The notes under the pieces: model-generated | What the model saw: the letters and a program-made list of their open reading frames with translations, nothing else | The model's database searches: none | What the model was told of the DNA's origin: nothing | Position numbers and translations under genes: made by a program | Shown: positions 8,020-16,710 of the stretch, one piece after another | Layout: each line of letters begins with the position of its first letter | How positions within the stretch are numbered: position 1 is the stretch's first letter | NCBI RefSeq assembly: GCF_000293885.2 | Contig: NZ_CP010945.1 | Coordinates: forward strand, 3,244,001-3,308,000 | Length of the DNA: 64,000 nucleotides | Direction: 5' to 3' | Source: Pseudomonas fluorescens NCIMB 11764 | GTDB taxonomy: Bacteria > Pseudomonadota > Gammaproteobacteria > Pseudomonadales > Pseudomonadaceae

Positions 8020-9693
8020 TCAGGATGAATGGAGAACCAGAAACAACAGCACCAGATTTACCAGCAACGACCCCAGCGCCAACGTCCGCCAGACTTTCAC
8101 CGGCTCGCGTTCCAGCAAAGGCCTTGGCCGCACACTCAAACTGCGCCGCTCGCCCTGTTCCAGTACCAGCAACCATTCTTCCGCCGTTTCATATCGCTCA
8201 TCCGGGTTCGCCGCCACCGCGCGCTCCAGACTTTGCGCGATCCACTCGGACAGGTCGGGCCGGTAGCGACTGGCACTGACCGGTGCACCGAACCGCGGCC
8301 GCTGGAACGCTTCGATTTCGCCGTAGGGATAATGCCCGGTGAGCAGGAAATACAAAGTCACGCCGACCGCATACAAATCCTGTTGCGCCGACGGCGGATC
8401 GCCGCGGAAGGCTTCCGGCGCGATATAACTGGGCGTTCCAGGCAGGGTCGAGGCCTGGTCTTCAGACAGACCGGGGCAGTAGGCGAGGCCGAAGTCCAGC
8501 AGGCGCAGCTCGCCGTCGTCCCCCAGCAGCAGGTTTTCCGGTTTGATGTCGCGATGGAGAATCTGCCGGCGATGCAGCATGCCGACTGCCCGCAGCAAAC
8601 GTTCCGCCAGGTCCTGCCATTGAGCCATGGGCAACATTGCGTTTCGCGCGCTCAGTTGTGCCAGGGTAGACCCGGAATATTCACGCATCACGTAGTACAA
8701 ATGCTGACGCTGATGGGCGGCATGGACTTCAGGAAAATGCCGGCCGGCCACACGCTTGAGAAACCACTCTTCCGACAGCAATGCCTGCCCGGCCAGGTGA
8801 TCGTCGCGCAGTGCCGCGGGCAAGGTTTTCAGCAGCCAGGGTTGTTGCTGAGCGTCGCGTACCCGGTAAAGCAGGGACTGCTGGCTCTGCCCGAGTATCG
8901 TTTCTACCTGCCACCCCTCAAAGGACTGGCCCGGTTTCAGCGCCGGCGGCAGTGGCCATTGCTGCAGATGAATCAGCGCGTCGCCGATACTCGTTTCACC
9001 GAGTGCGTCGACCCGCACCAGCAAAGCGCTGGCATTGTCCTGACTGCCCGCAAGATGCGCGGCACTCACCAGGGTGTGTGCCGCGCTGCGCAGATCCGGT
9101 TGATCGCGCAGGATCGCCGCAATCGCGGTGTCACCCAGCACGGCCCAGATGCCATCGCTGAGCAGCACGAAACTCTCATCCTGGCGCAACTCGCCATCGA
9201 GAAAATCCAGCACCAGATGCTGATCGAGGCCCAGCGCCCGTTTGAGCACATGCTGCATGCCCGGTTGGTCCCAGACGTGGTCTTCGCTGATCCGTTGCAA
9301 GTGATCGGCGTGCCAGCGATAAACCCTGCAGTCACCCACGTGCGCCAGGGTAAATCGCCTGCCGCGCATGACCAGGGCACTGACGGTCGTGAGCAGCGGT
9401 TGCCCACCGCCATTGGCCTGCAGCCAGCGATTCTGTGCCAGTAGCAGGCGGTCCAGTGCCTGGGCGACGCCCCAGGTTTCCGGGGTGGCGTAATAGTCCA
9501 GCGCCAGCGCCTGCAAGGTCGAACGGGCGGCGAGCCCGCCATCGGCGCACTGGCTGACGCCGTCGGCGATGGCGAACAGGTAGCCCTTGCTCGCCGCCAG
9601 CGCCGGCGCGGGAGTGACCAGGCGCAGGGCGTCCTGATTCTCCTCGCGCGGCCCCATGGCGCTGGCTTCGGCGAAACTCAGTTGCAGGCTCAT
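8020..9693 (-). CDS. Bifunctional PP2C phosphatase / Ser-Thr protein kinase, C-terminally membrane-anchored
   Basis: This 557-residue fusion has a PP2C-type phosphatase (about 1-235; FAIADGVSQC, LAHVGDCRVYRWH, SFVLLSDGIW) followed by a Hanks-type kinase (about 255-515; catalytic loop HRDIKPENLL, metal motif DFG, PSYIAPE activation segment end). A single C-terminal membrane helix (TLALGSLLVNLVLLFLVLHS) would leave both enzymes in the cytoplasm. It starts 7 bases after the nitrate transporter gene stops, so it is co-transcribed with it. Orthologues next to nitrate transporters are common in Pseudomonas, yet the substrate is not established. Regulation of nitrate uptake is a plausible inference. 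Confidence 0.92.
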   Translation of the reverse strand: MSLQLSFAEASAMGPREENQDALRLVTPAPALAASKGYLFAIADGVSQCADGGLAARSTLQALALDYYATPETWGVAQALDRLLLAQNRWLQANGGGQPLLTTVSALVMRGRRFTLAHVGDCRVYRWHADHLQRISEDHVWDQPGMQHVLKRALGLDQHLVLDFLDGELRQDESFVLLSDGIWAVLGDTAIAAILRDQPDLRSAAHTLVSAAHLAGSQDNASALLVRVDALGETSIGDALIHLQQWPLPPALKPGQSFEGWQVETILGQSQQSLLYRVRDAQQQPWLLKTLPAALRDDHLAGQALLSEEWFLKRVAGRHFPEVHAAHQRQHLYYVMREYSGSTLAQLSARNAMLPMAQWQDLAERLLRAVGMLHRRQILHRDIKPENLLLGDDGELRLLDFGLAYCPGLSEDQASTLPGTPSYIAPEAFRGDPPSAQQDLYAVGVTLYFLLTGHYPYGEIEAFQRPRFGAPVSASRYRPDLSEWIAQSLERAVAANPDERYETAEEWLLVLEQGERRSLSVRPRPLLEREPVKVWRTLALGSLLVNLVLLFLVLHSS

Positions 9694-9700
9694 TCAGCCC

Positions 9701-10912
9701 TCACACCCGCGCGGCGGTGACGGCCGCGGAGCCCCAGGTGGTTCTCCAGCGACGTTTCACACCGTGCAGGCCGAACCAGGCGAGGACGCCAAGACTGGCG
9801 AACAACCACAGGGCCAGTTGATAGCTGCCGGTGCTTTGCTTGATCGCACCCATGCCCGCCGCGAGAGCGAAACCGCCGATGCCACCGGCCATGCCGATCA
9901 AACCGGTCATCACGCCGATCTCACGACGAAAGCGTTGTGGGACCAATTGGAAAACAGCGCCGTTACCCGCACCCAGACCGAGCATGGTGCACACAAAAAG
10001 TGCCAGTGCCGTGTAGGAACTCGGCAAGTTGAAACCCACCGCCGCAATGCAGATCGCCGCCACCGTGTACATCGCCAGCAACGTGCGAATCCCGCCGAAA
10101 CGGTCCGCCAGCGCACCACCCAAGGGACGCATCAGACTGCCGCCAAACACGCAGGCCGCCGTGTAGTAACCGGCGGTGACCGGGCTCAGGCCATATTGGT
10201 CGTTGAAGTAGCCGGGCAGGGCGCTGGCCAGGCCGATGAAGCCGCCGAAGGTCACGCTGTAGAAAAACATGAACCACCAGCTGTCACGGTCACCCAGGGC
10301 CTTGAAGTAGTCGGACATCGACTTGGCTTTCGGCCGTTCAGGGGCATTTTTGGCCAGCCAGGCGAAGACGATAATGGTCAGGATCAGCGGAATCAGGGCG
10401 AAGCCGAACACGTTGCTCCAGCCAAACGCTGCGGCCAGCACCGGAGCGATCAGCGCAGCGAGCACAGTGCCCGAGTTACCGGCCCCGGCGATGCCCATGG
10501 CCTTGCCTTGATGCTGCGGCGGATACCACTGCGACGCCAGCGGCAAGGCCACGGCGAAGGACGCACCGGCCATGCCGAGGAACAGGCCCAGCAACAGCGC
10601 TTGTTCATAACTGTGGATGCCCAGTTTCCAGGCGCCGAACAGGGCGCAGATGACGATCACCTGGCCGATCAGCCCGGCGGTTTTCGGCGACAGGCGATCG
10701 GCGAGCATGCCCATGATGAAGCGCAATACGGCGCCCGCCAGAATCGGCGTGGCAACCACCATGCCGCGTTGTTGGGTGGTCAGGTGCAGGTCGGCGGCAA
10801 TTTGCACCGCCAATGGGCCGAGCAGGTACCAGACCATGAAACTCAGGTCGAAATAGAGGAAGGCCGCGAACAATGTCGGGGTATGGCCGGATTTCCAGAA
10901 GCTTGAATTCAT
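9701..10912 (-). CDS. nasA: Nitrate/nitrite MFS transporter (NarK/NasA family)
   Basis: The 403-residue protein has twelve predicted membrane helices. It has the NarK/NrtA-type nitrate signature regions (FLGMAGASFAVALPLASQWY; GAGNGAVFQLVPQRF) and MFS loop motifs (GMLADRLSPKTAG and GGALADRFGGIR). It imports nitrate for assimilation. The start is ATG 10912 with GAGG seven bases upstream; the frame stays open to 11014 but that part is the regulatory leader. It is first in a two-gene unit with the kinase/phosphatase. The name follows P. aeruginosa usage. Confidence 0.92.
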   Translation of the reverse strand: MNSSFWKSGHTPTLFAAFLYFDLSFMVWYLLGPLAVQIAADLHLTTQQRGMVVATPILAGAVLRFIMGMLADRLSPKTAGLIGQVIVICALFGAWKLGIHSYEQALLLGLFLGMAGASFAVALPLASQWYPPQHQGKAMGIAGAGNSGTVLAALIAPVLAAAFGWSNVFGFALIPLILTIIVFAWLAKNAPERPKAKSMSDYFKALGDRDSWWFMFFYSVTFGGFIGLASALPGYFNDQYGLSPVTAGYYTAACVFGGSLMRPLGGALADRFGGIRTLLAMYTVAAICIAAVGFNLPSSYTALALFVCTMLGLGAGNGAVFQLVPQRFRREIGVMTGLIGMAGGIGGFALAAGMGAIKQSTGSYQLALWLFASLGVLAWFGLHGVKRRWRTTWGSAAVTAARV

Positions 10913-11012
10913 CGCGCACCTCAGCTGTGAGTCGTCTCGAGAAGGAGTCATGAGCTTGCAGGTGGGGCGCCGCAACGGCCGCACCACCGGCCCCGGGCTG
11001 TGGGGCCAAAAC

Positions 11013-11110
11013 AAAAAAACGCCGCCACCGGATTCGCCTTGGGCAAATGAGGTGAGCGACGTCTTTGTCGTAGGTGGGGCAACCGCCGTTGGTTACCTGT
11101 AGCGGTTACC
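11013..11110 (-). promoter_or_regulatory. NasT/ANTAR-type attenuator leader of the nitrate transporter gene
   Basis: On the minus strand a GGTAACC segment (11091-11097) can pair with GGTTGCC around the hexaloop AACGGC (11078-11097; A at loop position 1, G at 4). It can also pair, with one mismatch, with the preceding GGTAACC (11104-11110). The two pairings are mutually exclusive. Then come CGACAAAGACGTC and a terminator hairpin (11019-11062; imperfect stem around GGCGAAT/ATTTGCC) followed by seven T. Layout and spacing match the leaders at 7727 and 12983. The rest of the 252-base spacer holds no gene. Confidence 0.75.
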
Positions 11111-11164
11111 TAGCGAGATCTGTGCCACATCATGAATTGTGGCGAGGCTGCGATCTTTGCTTTG

Positions 11165-11740
11165 TCAGCCCAGCAACTCACTCATGGCAATAATCTGCTC
11201 CGCCACCTGAATCAGCTTCTGCTGCCGGCTCATGGCCTGGCGGCGCATGAGGGTGTAGGCCTCTTCCTCGTTGCAGTCTTTCATCTTCATCAACAATCCC
11301 TTGGCCAGCTCGATGCGCTTGCGCTCGGCCAGTTGCAGGTCGCGGGCGTGCAGCTGGGCGCGCAAGGCCTGGTCGCTTTCGAAGCGCGCCATGGCCACGT
11401 CGAGAATCGGCTGCAAGCGTTGTGCGTGAATGCCTTCGACAATGTAGGCGCTGACCCCGGACTTGATCGCCTGGCGCATCACATCGGGGTCATGTTCGTC
11501 GGTAAACATCACGATCGGCCGCGGCTGGTCGCGGGATACCAGCACCACTTGCTCCATCACATCGCGGCCCGGTGACTCGGTATCGATCAGGATGACGTCC
11601 GGACGCACCGTTTCGACGCGCGCGGGCAGGTCGATGGTCAGGCCGGATTCGTCGATCACCTCGAACCCGGCTTCGGTCAGGGCCGCTTTCAGCCGGCCGA
11701 CTTTCTTCGCGGTGTCGTTGATCAGCAGGATACGCAACAT
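11165..11740 (-). CDS. nasT: NasT, nitrate-responsive ANTAR antiterminator
   Basis: The 191-residue response-regulator-like protein has a receiver domain (1-120; LLIND, VILIDTESPG, IVMFTDEHDP) and a C-terminal ANTAR RNA-binding domain (about 125-190; AERKRIELAKGLLM then EEEAYTLMRRQAM). NasT binds two-hairpin leader RNAs and lets polymerase pass the attenuator when nitrate or nitrite is present. Without nitrate it is held by NasS. Start ATG 11740 follows AGGAG. It lies 15 bases after nasS in one operon. Its RNA targets are likely the three leaders in this window. Confidence 0.95.
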   Translation of the reverse strand: MLRILLINDTAKKVGRLKAALTEAGFEVIDESGLTIDLPARVETVRPDVILIDTESPGRDVMEQVVLVSRDQPRPIVMFTDEHDPDVMRQAIKSGVSAYIVEGIHAQRLQPILDVAMARFESDQALRAQLHARDLQLAERKRIELAKGLLMKMKDCNEEEAYTLMRRQAMSRQQKLIQVAEQIIAMSELLG

Positions 11741-11755
11741 GTTCGCAGTCTCCTG

Positions 11756-12967
11756 TCAGCGGCTGGCGAGTAGGGGCGAGCTGTCGCTCATGGCGTGCAG
11801 CTTGAAGCTGCGGGCATAACCGGCAGGGTCGCAACCGTCCCAGCGTTTGCCGTCGATCAACTGGCTGCTGCGCATTTCCTCGCCCGACGAGGCAACACCG
11901 ACGGCGGCCGCGGCCTCTCGATACAAGTCTAGTTGCTGGACCTGACGGGCCACCGCGAGGTAGTCCGGGTCGTCGCGCAACAAGCCCCAGCGGCGGAACT
12001 GGGTCATGAACCACATGCCATCGGACAGGTACGGCAGGTTGACCGCGCCACCGCCATGGAAGCGCAATGCGTGCGGATCTTGCCAGTGATTGCCGAGGCC
12101 GTCGTTGTATTCGCCGAGCAGGCGCGGTTCGATGCAATCGAGCGGTGCATCGAGGTAATCCGGAGCGCTTAACAGCTGCGCGGTGCTGCGGCGATTCTCG
12201 ACGCTGTCTTCGATGAAACGGCTGGCTTCCAGAATGGCCATCACCAGTGCCCGGGCGGTATTGGGGTATTGCTCGACAAACGCACGGGTGCAACCGAGGA
12301 CTTTTTCCGGATGGTCGGGCCAGATCGACTGGGTCGTCGCCATCGTGAAGCCGAGCTGCTGTTTCACCGCGCTGGCGGCCCAGGGCTCCCCGACGCAGAA
12401 CCCGTCGATACGGCCCGCTTGCAGGTGCGCGACCATCTGCGGTGGCGGCACCACCACGTTGTCGACGTCGTGCAACGGATGAATGCCCTGGCTTGCCAGC
12501 CAGTAGTGCAGCCACATGGCGTGGGTGCCGGTCGGGAATGTCTGGGCGAAGGTGAGTTTTGGGCGAGTTTGGTGCACGTGACGGTCCAGTGCTTCAGGAC
12601 CGGTCACGCCGAGCGCCTGCAAGCCATGGGAAAGGTTGATGCTCTGGCCGTTCTGATTCAGGCCCATCAACACCGCCATGTCGGTGGCCGCGACGCCACC
12701 GATGCCCAGGTGCACGGCGTATATCAGGCCGTAAAGACTGTGGGCGGCGTCGAGTTCGCCGCTGACCAGTTTGTCTCGCAGGTTGGCCCAGGAGGACTGG
12801 CGCTTGAGGTTCAAGGTCAGTCCATAGGGCTGGGCAAAACCCTGGGTGGCGGCGACCACCACCGAGGCGCAGTCGCTCAGGGCCATGAAACCGAGGTTGA
12901 TGTCGGTCTTTTCCGGGGCGTCGCTGCCGTTGACCCAGGCCAACGGGCCGGCTGATGGTTCGTTCAT
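11756..12967 (-). CDS. nasS: NasS, cytoplasmic nitrate/nitrite sensor of the NasST system
   Basis: The 403-residue protein belongs to the NrtA/CmpA periplasmic-binding-protein fold (INLGFMALSDCASVVVAATQ, SGELDAAHSLYGLIYAVHLG, DGFCVGEPWAA). It lacks a signal peptide, as expected for a cytoplasmic sensor. It sequesters NasT in the absence of nitrate. Start ATG 12967 follows GGTG. The frame is open to 13201, but the extension runs through the attenuator leader and has no conserved sequence. Nothing else is between nasS and the divergent invF besides the leader. Confidence 0.93.
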   Translation of the reverse strand: MNEPSAGPLAWVNGSDAPEKTDINLGFMALSDCASVVVAATQGFAQPYGLTLNLKRQSSWANLRDKLVSGELDAAHSLYGLIYAVHLGIGGVAATDMAVLMGLNQNGQSINLSHGLQALGVTGPEALDRHVHQTRPKLTFAQTFPTGTHAMWLHYWLASQGIHPLHDVDNVVVPPPQMVAHLQAGRIDGFCVGEPWAASAVKQQLGFTMATTQSIWPDHPEKVLGCTRAFVEQYPNTARALVMAILEASRFIEDSVENRRSTAQLLSAPDYLDAPLDCIEPRLLGEYNDGLGNHWQDPHALRFHGGGAVNLPYLSDGMWFMTQFRRWGLLRDDPDYLAVARQVQQLDLYREAAAAVGVASSGEEMRSSQLIDGKRWDGCDPAGYARSFKLHAMSDSSPLLASR

Positions 12968-12982
12968 CGCGTCTTCACCTTG

Positions 12983-13072
12983 CAAAAAAAAGCGTCGTCC
13001 CGGGTCCTCGCATGAGCAAGGCCGGGTGACGACGCCATTGTCCTGGCACTCATCCCGCCGTTGGCATGAGTG
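12983..13072 (-). promoter_or_regulatory. NasT/ANTAR-type attenuator leader of nasST
   Basis: On the minus strand, hairpin P2 (13047-13072; arms CACTCATGCC / GGGATGAGTG, one mismatch) has the hexaloop AACGGC, identical to the loop upstream of nasA. GGACAATGGCGTC follows, then a strong terminator (12992-13034; GCGTCGTC-CCGGG arms) with eight T. A matching P1 is not clear. The leader predicts that NasT controls its own operon. Confidence 0.72.
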
Positions 13073-13183
13073 CTGATACCTCAATGGGTGCAAGGCATAT
13101 GCCAGCCCGGGGTTCATCAGTTTTCCATCAGGACTTGCCGCGCCATGTCTTTCATCCTGCCGACCCTTCATCGTCAGGCTGCA

Positions 13184-13198
13184 AAGGAGGTTGGCGTG
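13184..13198 (+). promoter_or_regulatory. Strong ribosome-binding site fixing the invF start
   Basis: AAGGAGG at 13184-13190 is spaced five bases from GTG 13196. It is much stronger than anything upstream of ATG 13145, the alternative in-frame start. Confidence 0.8.
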
Positions 13199-13924
13199 CA
13201 AACCGAATCATTTCATGCCCCCACATTCCCAGAGGTTCGTTCCGGCGAGCGGGTGTTGCATCTGCGTGTCAGCGAGTCGACCGACCTGCTGGGTTCGGCG
13301 CAGTGCCACCGGTTGCCCGGTGGTTGGGAGGGGCTGATCGCGGTCAGCGAGGCGCTGCAAATGCGCGGTGGCTGTGTGCAGGTGCTGCCGCTGTCCGAAA
13401 CACGGCTGGTGAAACTGCAGGTCTTTTTCGATCTCAGTGACACGTTGACGGAGCAACGGCCGGGCCATGCGCCGTGGGCGCTGTTGCCGGTCACGTACGA
13501 GACCGTTCGGTCGGAGCGCGCGCTGGAGCGCTGGTACATCGGGCAGGCCATGAGCGCAAGTCCGGCCTACCACGCTTTCGCCAGCGTGCTACGTCATACC
13601 GAGAGCTACGGGCTTGTGCGATTCCTGCTGGAGCAGGGCACCCGCAGTGAAAAACTGAGCGACCTGGCGCAACGCTATGGCGTTTCCGTATCGCACTTTC
13701 GTCGATTGTGCCGACAGGCGCTGGGCAGTGCGGCAAAGCCTGCATTGCGCGGCTGGCGCACGGCCCAGGCGCTGTTGAACATGAGTCTGCGGGACTGCTC
13801 GCTAACGGATGTCGCGCTGGAATTCGGCTTTGCCTCTTCTTCGCATTTCTCCAAGGAAATCCGCGAACTGGTGGGCTTCACGCCCAGCAGTCTTGCCGAT
13901 ATCACCTACCTTCCAGGCAAGTGA
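13196..13924 (+). CDS. invF: InvF-like AraC-family regulator of the T3SS island
   Basis: This 242-residue protein has a C-terminal AraC DNA-binding domain with two helix-turn-helices (SDLAQRYGVSVSHFRRLCRQ and LTDVALEFGFASSSHFSKEI). The N-terminal part has no metabolite-binding cupin signature. It is the first gene of the island, four bases before the secretin gene, exactly where Salmonella has invF. There, InvF acts with the chaperone SicA to switch on translocator and effector genes. SicA is also present here (25532). The GTG start is set by the adjacent AAGGAGG. It is transcribed divergently from nasST. Confidence 0.85.
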   Translation: MQTESFHAPTFPEVRSGERVLHLRVSESTDLLGSAQCHRLPGGWEGLIAVSEALQMRGGCVQVLPLSETRLVKLQVFFDLSDTLTEQRPGHAPWALLPVTYETVRSERALERWYIGQAMSASPAYHAFASVLRHTESYGLVRFLLEQGTRSEKLSDLAQRYGVSVSHFRRLCRQALGSAAKPALRGWRTAQALLNMSLRDCSLTDVALEFGFASSSHFSKEIRELVGFTPSSLADITYLPGK

Positions 13925-13928
13925 GCCG

Positions 13929-15584
13929 ATGAACCGCCGATCGTTCTCCTTATCCCTTTTGCCCGTCTGTCTGGCCACGGTGTTGCTGCTCGCACCCTTT
14001 GCCGCACAGGCCTCTGTCTATAATTTCGAGGCCCGCGAACAAAGCGCGCGCACTTTTTTCAGCGAGCTGTCCGGCCCGCTGGGCAAGCCGGTCATCGTCA
14101 GCAAGGCCGCTGCGGCCAAGCGGATTTCCGGTACGTTCGACCTGCTCACGCCGCAACGCACCTTTGAGCGAGTCAGCGCGCAAATGGGCCTGATCTGGTA
14201 CAGCGATGGTCAGGCGATTTATCTGTATGACGCCCCGGAACTCAAAAGCGCGATGGTGTCGCTGCAAACCCTGACCGTGGCGAAGCTGCAGGCGTTCCTG
14301 GAACGCTCCGGGTTGCACGATCGCCGTTATCCGTTGCGCCACGATGGCCTGCGTACGTTCCATGTCTCCGGCCCGCCGATGTATGTCGATCTGGTCACGC
14401 AAGCGGCCGGCCTGATGGATAACCAGCGCTCGGAACTGTTGCTGGGCAAGCAGCAGATCGGCGTCATCCAGGTGCGAAACACCTTTGTGAGCGACCGCAA
14501 ATACGAGTTGCGTGATGACAAGGTGACGATTCCCGGGCTGGCCACCGTGATTGAGGCCTTGCTGCGCGGCGAACGCAACGGCGTCGAGCCCGCGGTGGCG
14601 CACGTCCCGGCACAGCGACCGCAGGGCTTGATGCCGGCGTTTCCTTTGGAAGGCCTGGCGAGCTCCCCTTCGGATCAGGACCCGTCCGCGCCGCGAATCC
14701 TCGCGCGCGACACGTCTGCCGGGAACATTCGGGTCGTGGCCTATCCCGACACCAACAGCCTGTTGGTCAAGGGGTTGCCGGAGCAGGTGCGTTTTATCGA
14801 GAACCTGGTCAGTGCGCTGGACACGCCCAAACGCCACGTGGAGTTGTCGTTGTGGATCATTGATCTGCACAAGGATGAGCTCAATCAGTTGGGCGTCAAT
14901 TGGCAAGGCGTCGTGAATTCGGGCGGAAAATTCAGCGCGTCGCTCAACGCCGGCTCGGCGACCACGCTCGATGGTGCTTCGTTCGTCACCCAGGTCATGG
15001 CGCTGGAGCGCACGAGCCGGGCGAATGTGGTGTCGCGACCGGTGATCCTGACCCAGGAAAATGTGCCGGCGATTTTCGACAATAACCGCACCTTTTATGC
15101 GCCGCTGGTGGGCGAGCGCAGTGTTGATCTGCAGCACGTGACCTACGGCACGCTGGTGAGCGTATTGCCGCGTTTCGCCCAGGCGGACGAGATTGAAATG
15201 TCGCTCAATATCGAAGACGGCAACGAAATCGAGAACCCGGGCCAGGGTGAGCGGCCCAGCGCTCTGCCGACAGTCGGCCGCACCCGCATCAGTACGGTGG
15301 CGAGGGTGCCGCCGGGCAAGAGCCTGCTGGTGGGCGGTTTCACCCGCGATGACCACGGCGAACAGATTGGCCGGATACCGGTGCTGGGGTCGATTCCGTG
15401 GATAGGCCGGCTGTTCAGTTATCGGCAGAGTCGCTCGGCCAATACCGTGCGGGTCTTCCTGATTCAACCCAAGGAAATTCGCGACACGCTGGAGCCGAAC
15501 GCCGTTGAACCGGCTCCACAGTTGCTGACCCCGGAACAGCACGAACGTTTGCGCCGTTCCTATTTTCGGGCGGCAATAAAATGA
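13929..15584 (+). CDS. invG/sctC: SctC/InvG secretin, T3SS outer-membrane ring
   Basis: The 551-residue precursor has a signal peptide (1-33, MNRRSFSLSLLPVCLATVLL.. to AAQA), then N0/N1 ring domains. Its secretin domain (about 350-520) holds FVTQVMALERTSRANVVSRP and GKSLLVGGFTRDDHGEQIGRIPVLGSIPW, split here only to name the conserved parts. It forms the outer-membrane channel of the injectisome. Its stop overlaps the start of invE (ATGA). No pilotin gene (invH) lies in the island, so secretin sorting must rely on an unlinked or unrecognised factor. Confidence 0.95.
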   Translation: MNRRSFSLSLLPVCLATVLLLAPFAAQASVYNFEAREQSARTFFSELSGPLGKPVIVSKAAAAKRISGTFDLLTPQRTFERVSAQMGLIWYSDGQAIYLYDAPELKSAMVSLQTLTVAKLQAFLERSGLHDRRYPLRHDGLRTFHVSGPPMYVDLVTQAAGLMDNQRSELLLGKQQIGVIQVRNTFVSDRKYELRDDKVTIPGLATVIEALLRGERNGVEPAVAHVPAQRPQGLMPAFPLEGLASSPSDQDPSAPRILARDTSAGNIRVVAYPDTNSLLVKGLPEQVRFIENLVSALDTPKRHVELSLWIIDLHKDELNQLGVNWQGVVNSGGKFSASLNAGSATTLDGASFVTQVMALERTSRANVVSRPVILTQENVPAIFDNNRTFYAPLVGERSVDLQHVTYGTLVSVLPRFAQADEIEMSLNIEDGNEIENPGQGERPSALPTVGRTRISTVARVPPGKSLLVGGFTRDDHGEQIGRIPVLGSIPWIGRLFSYRQSRSANTVRVFLIQPKEIRDTLEPNAVEPAPQLLTPEQHERLRRSYFRAAIK

Positions 15585-16687
15585 TCCTGCCAGCGATTTC
15601 CAGCGGTGGGCGCGCGGCCCAGGCGCGGCTGAATGCCGAGAAGGCCGCCGAGCATCCGCAGCCACAGGCGACGGCGGAGACTGATCTCGACGACAGCGGC
15701 ACGGCGGGCGTCCTGCAGCGTTTCGTGCAGATCAGCGATGAAATGTCGGCGGCATTGGCGCAGTTTCGTGGCCGCCGGCAGTTCGAACTGAAGTCCGACA
15801 CCTTGACCGACAACTTCGAAAGGGTCCTGGACGACGACACCGTGCCCAAGGTTCGGCAGATTCTCAGCCTGGCACGGCTCGGCGACAAACCCATCAGCTG
15901 GTTGCTGCAAATGGCGCGGAAGCTGTTTGCCGATGACAGCGATCTGGCGTTGGTGCTGCGAGAACTGTTGCGTCGTAAAAAACTCGAGAAAAGCACCCGT
16001 CAGCGGCTCGAAACCCTTTTGCAGACGGTGGTCGCCCAGGCGTCTCCCAAGCGCATGAACGCCGGCATCAACGCCGCGCTCAAGGCCAGGATGTTCGGCG
16101 CGAGCATGGCTGTGCGCGCCGCGCTGTTGCGCGAAACGTACCGGGATTTTCTCGAGTCCGATGAAGGGCCGGTCAGCTGTTATCAGGACTGGATTGCGCT
16201 GTACGGCCCACTGCAACGCACGAATGTACTGGCCTTCATCGAAGCGGCGCTGCTCACCGATATCAGCGCCCAGGACCCGAGTTGCTCGCGCGCAGAGTTT
16301 GGCCAACTGCTGGCCCGGCTGAATGACCTCAAGCGCCTGCGTTCAGCCGATGGTCTGTTCATCGGCGGCCTGCTGGGCGATGAACTGATCTGCCGGCACA
16401 ACCCCGATGAATCCGACTGGCTGGTGTTCCTGTTCGGCCTATTGACCTGGCCCGATGAGCTCGACCAGTTGTTGCTCGGCGTGCTCGGTGAGCGCGTGCT
16501 GCTGAGCCTGCACCGTGAGCGCTCGACGCTGCTGCAGACGGTGCGCCGGTTCAGCCTGCAGTTGCCGTTGCAACTGTTTGCCGATGAAGAGGCGCCGCTG
16601 CGCCTGGCGCGACAGTTTTCGCTGCTGGCCGACGTTGCCTACACCCACGAATGCATTGAACAGCGTCGTCTCGGCGGTTGCTCATGA
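15581..16687 (+). CDS. invE/sctW: SctW/InvE gatekeeper
   Basis: The 368-residue helical protein is in the invE position, overlapping invG by four bases. The gatekeeper family (InvE/MxiC/YopN-TyeA) controls the order of translocator and effector export at the cytoplasmic face. The N-terminal 50 residues are polar and low in structure, as for a secreted protein. The rest is made of helix bundles (DNFERVLDDDTVPKVRQILS; AALLRETYRDFLESDEG). Length matches Salmonella InvE (about 372). Confidence 0.87.
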   Translation: MILPAISSGGRAAQARLNAEKAAEHPQPQATAETDLDDSGTAGVLQRFVQISDEMSAALAQFRGRRQFELKSDTLTDNFERVLDDDTVPKVRQILSLARLGDKPISWLLQMARKLFADDSDLALVLRELLRRKKLEKSTRQRLETLLQTVVAQASPKRMNAGINAALKARMFGASMAVRAALLRETYRDFLESDEGPVSCYQDWIALYGPLQRTNVLAFIEAALLTDISAQDPSCSRAEFGQLLARLNDLKRLRSADGLFIGGLLGDELICRHNPDESDWLVFLFGLLTWPDELDQLLLGVLGERVLLSLHRERSTLLQTVRRFSLQLPLQLFADEEAPLRLARQFSLLADVAYTHECIEQRRLGGCS

Positions 16688-16710
16688 CTTTTTTCCGGAA
16701 CTGACCTGCC

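Noticed and set aside
10913..11014. N-terminal extension of the nitrate transporter
   Set aside because: The extra residues come from the leader region and precede a good GAGG site for ATG 10912.
12968..13201. N-terminal extension of nasS by 78 residues
   Set aside because: It reads through the attenuator terminator and hairpins; the family N-terminus starts at ATG 12967.
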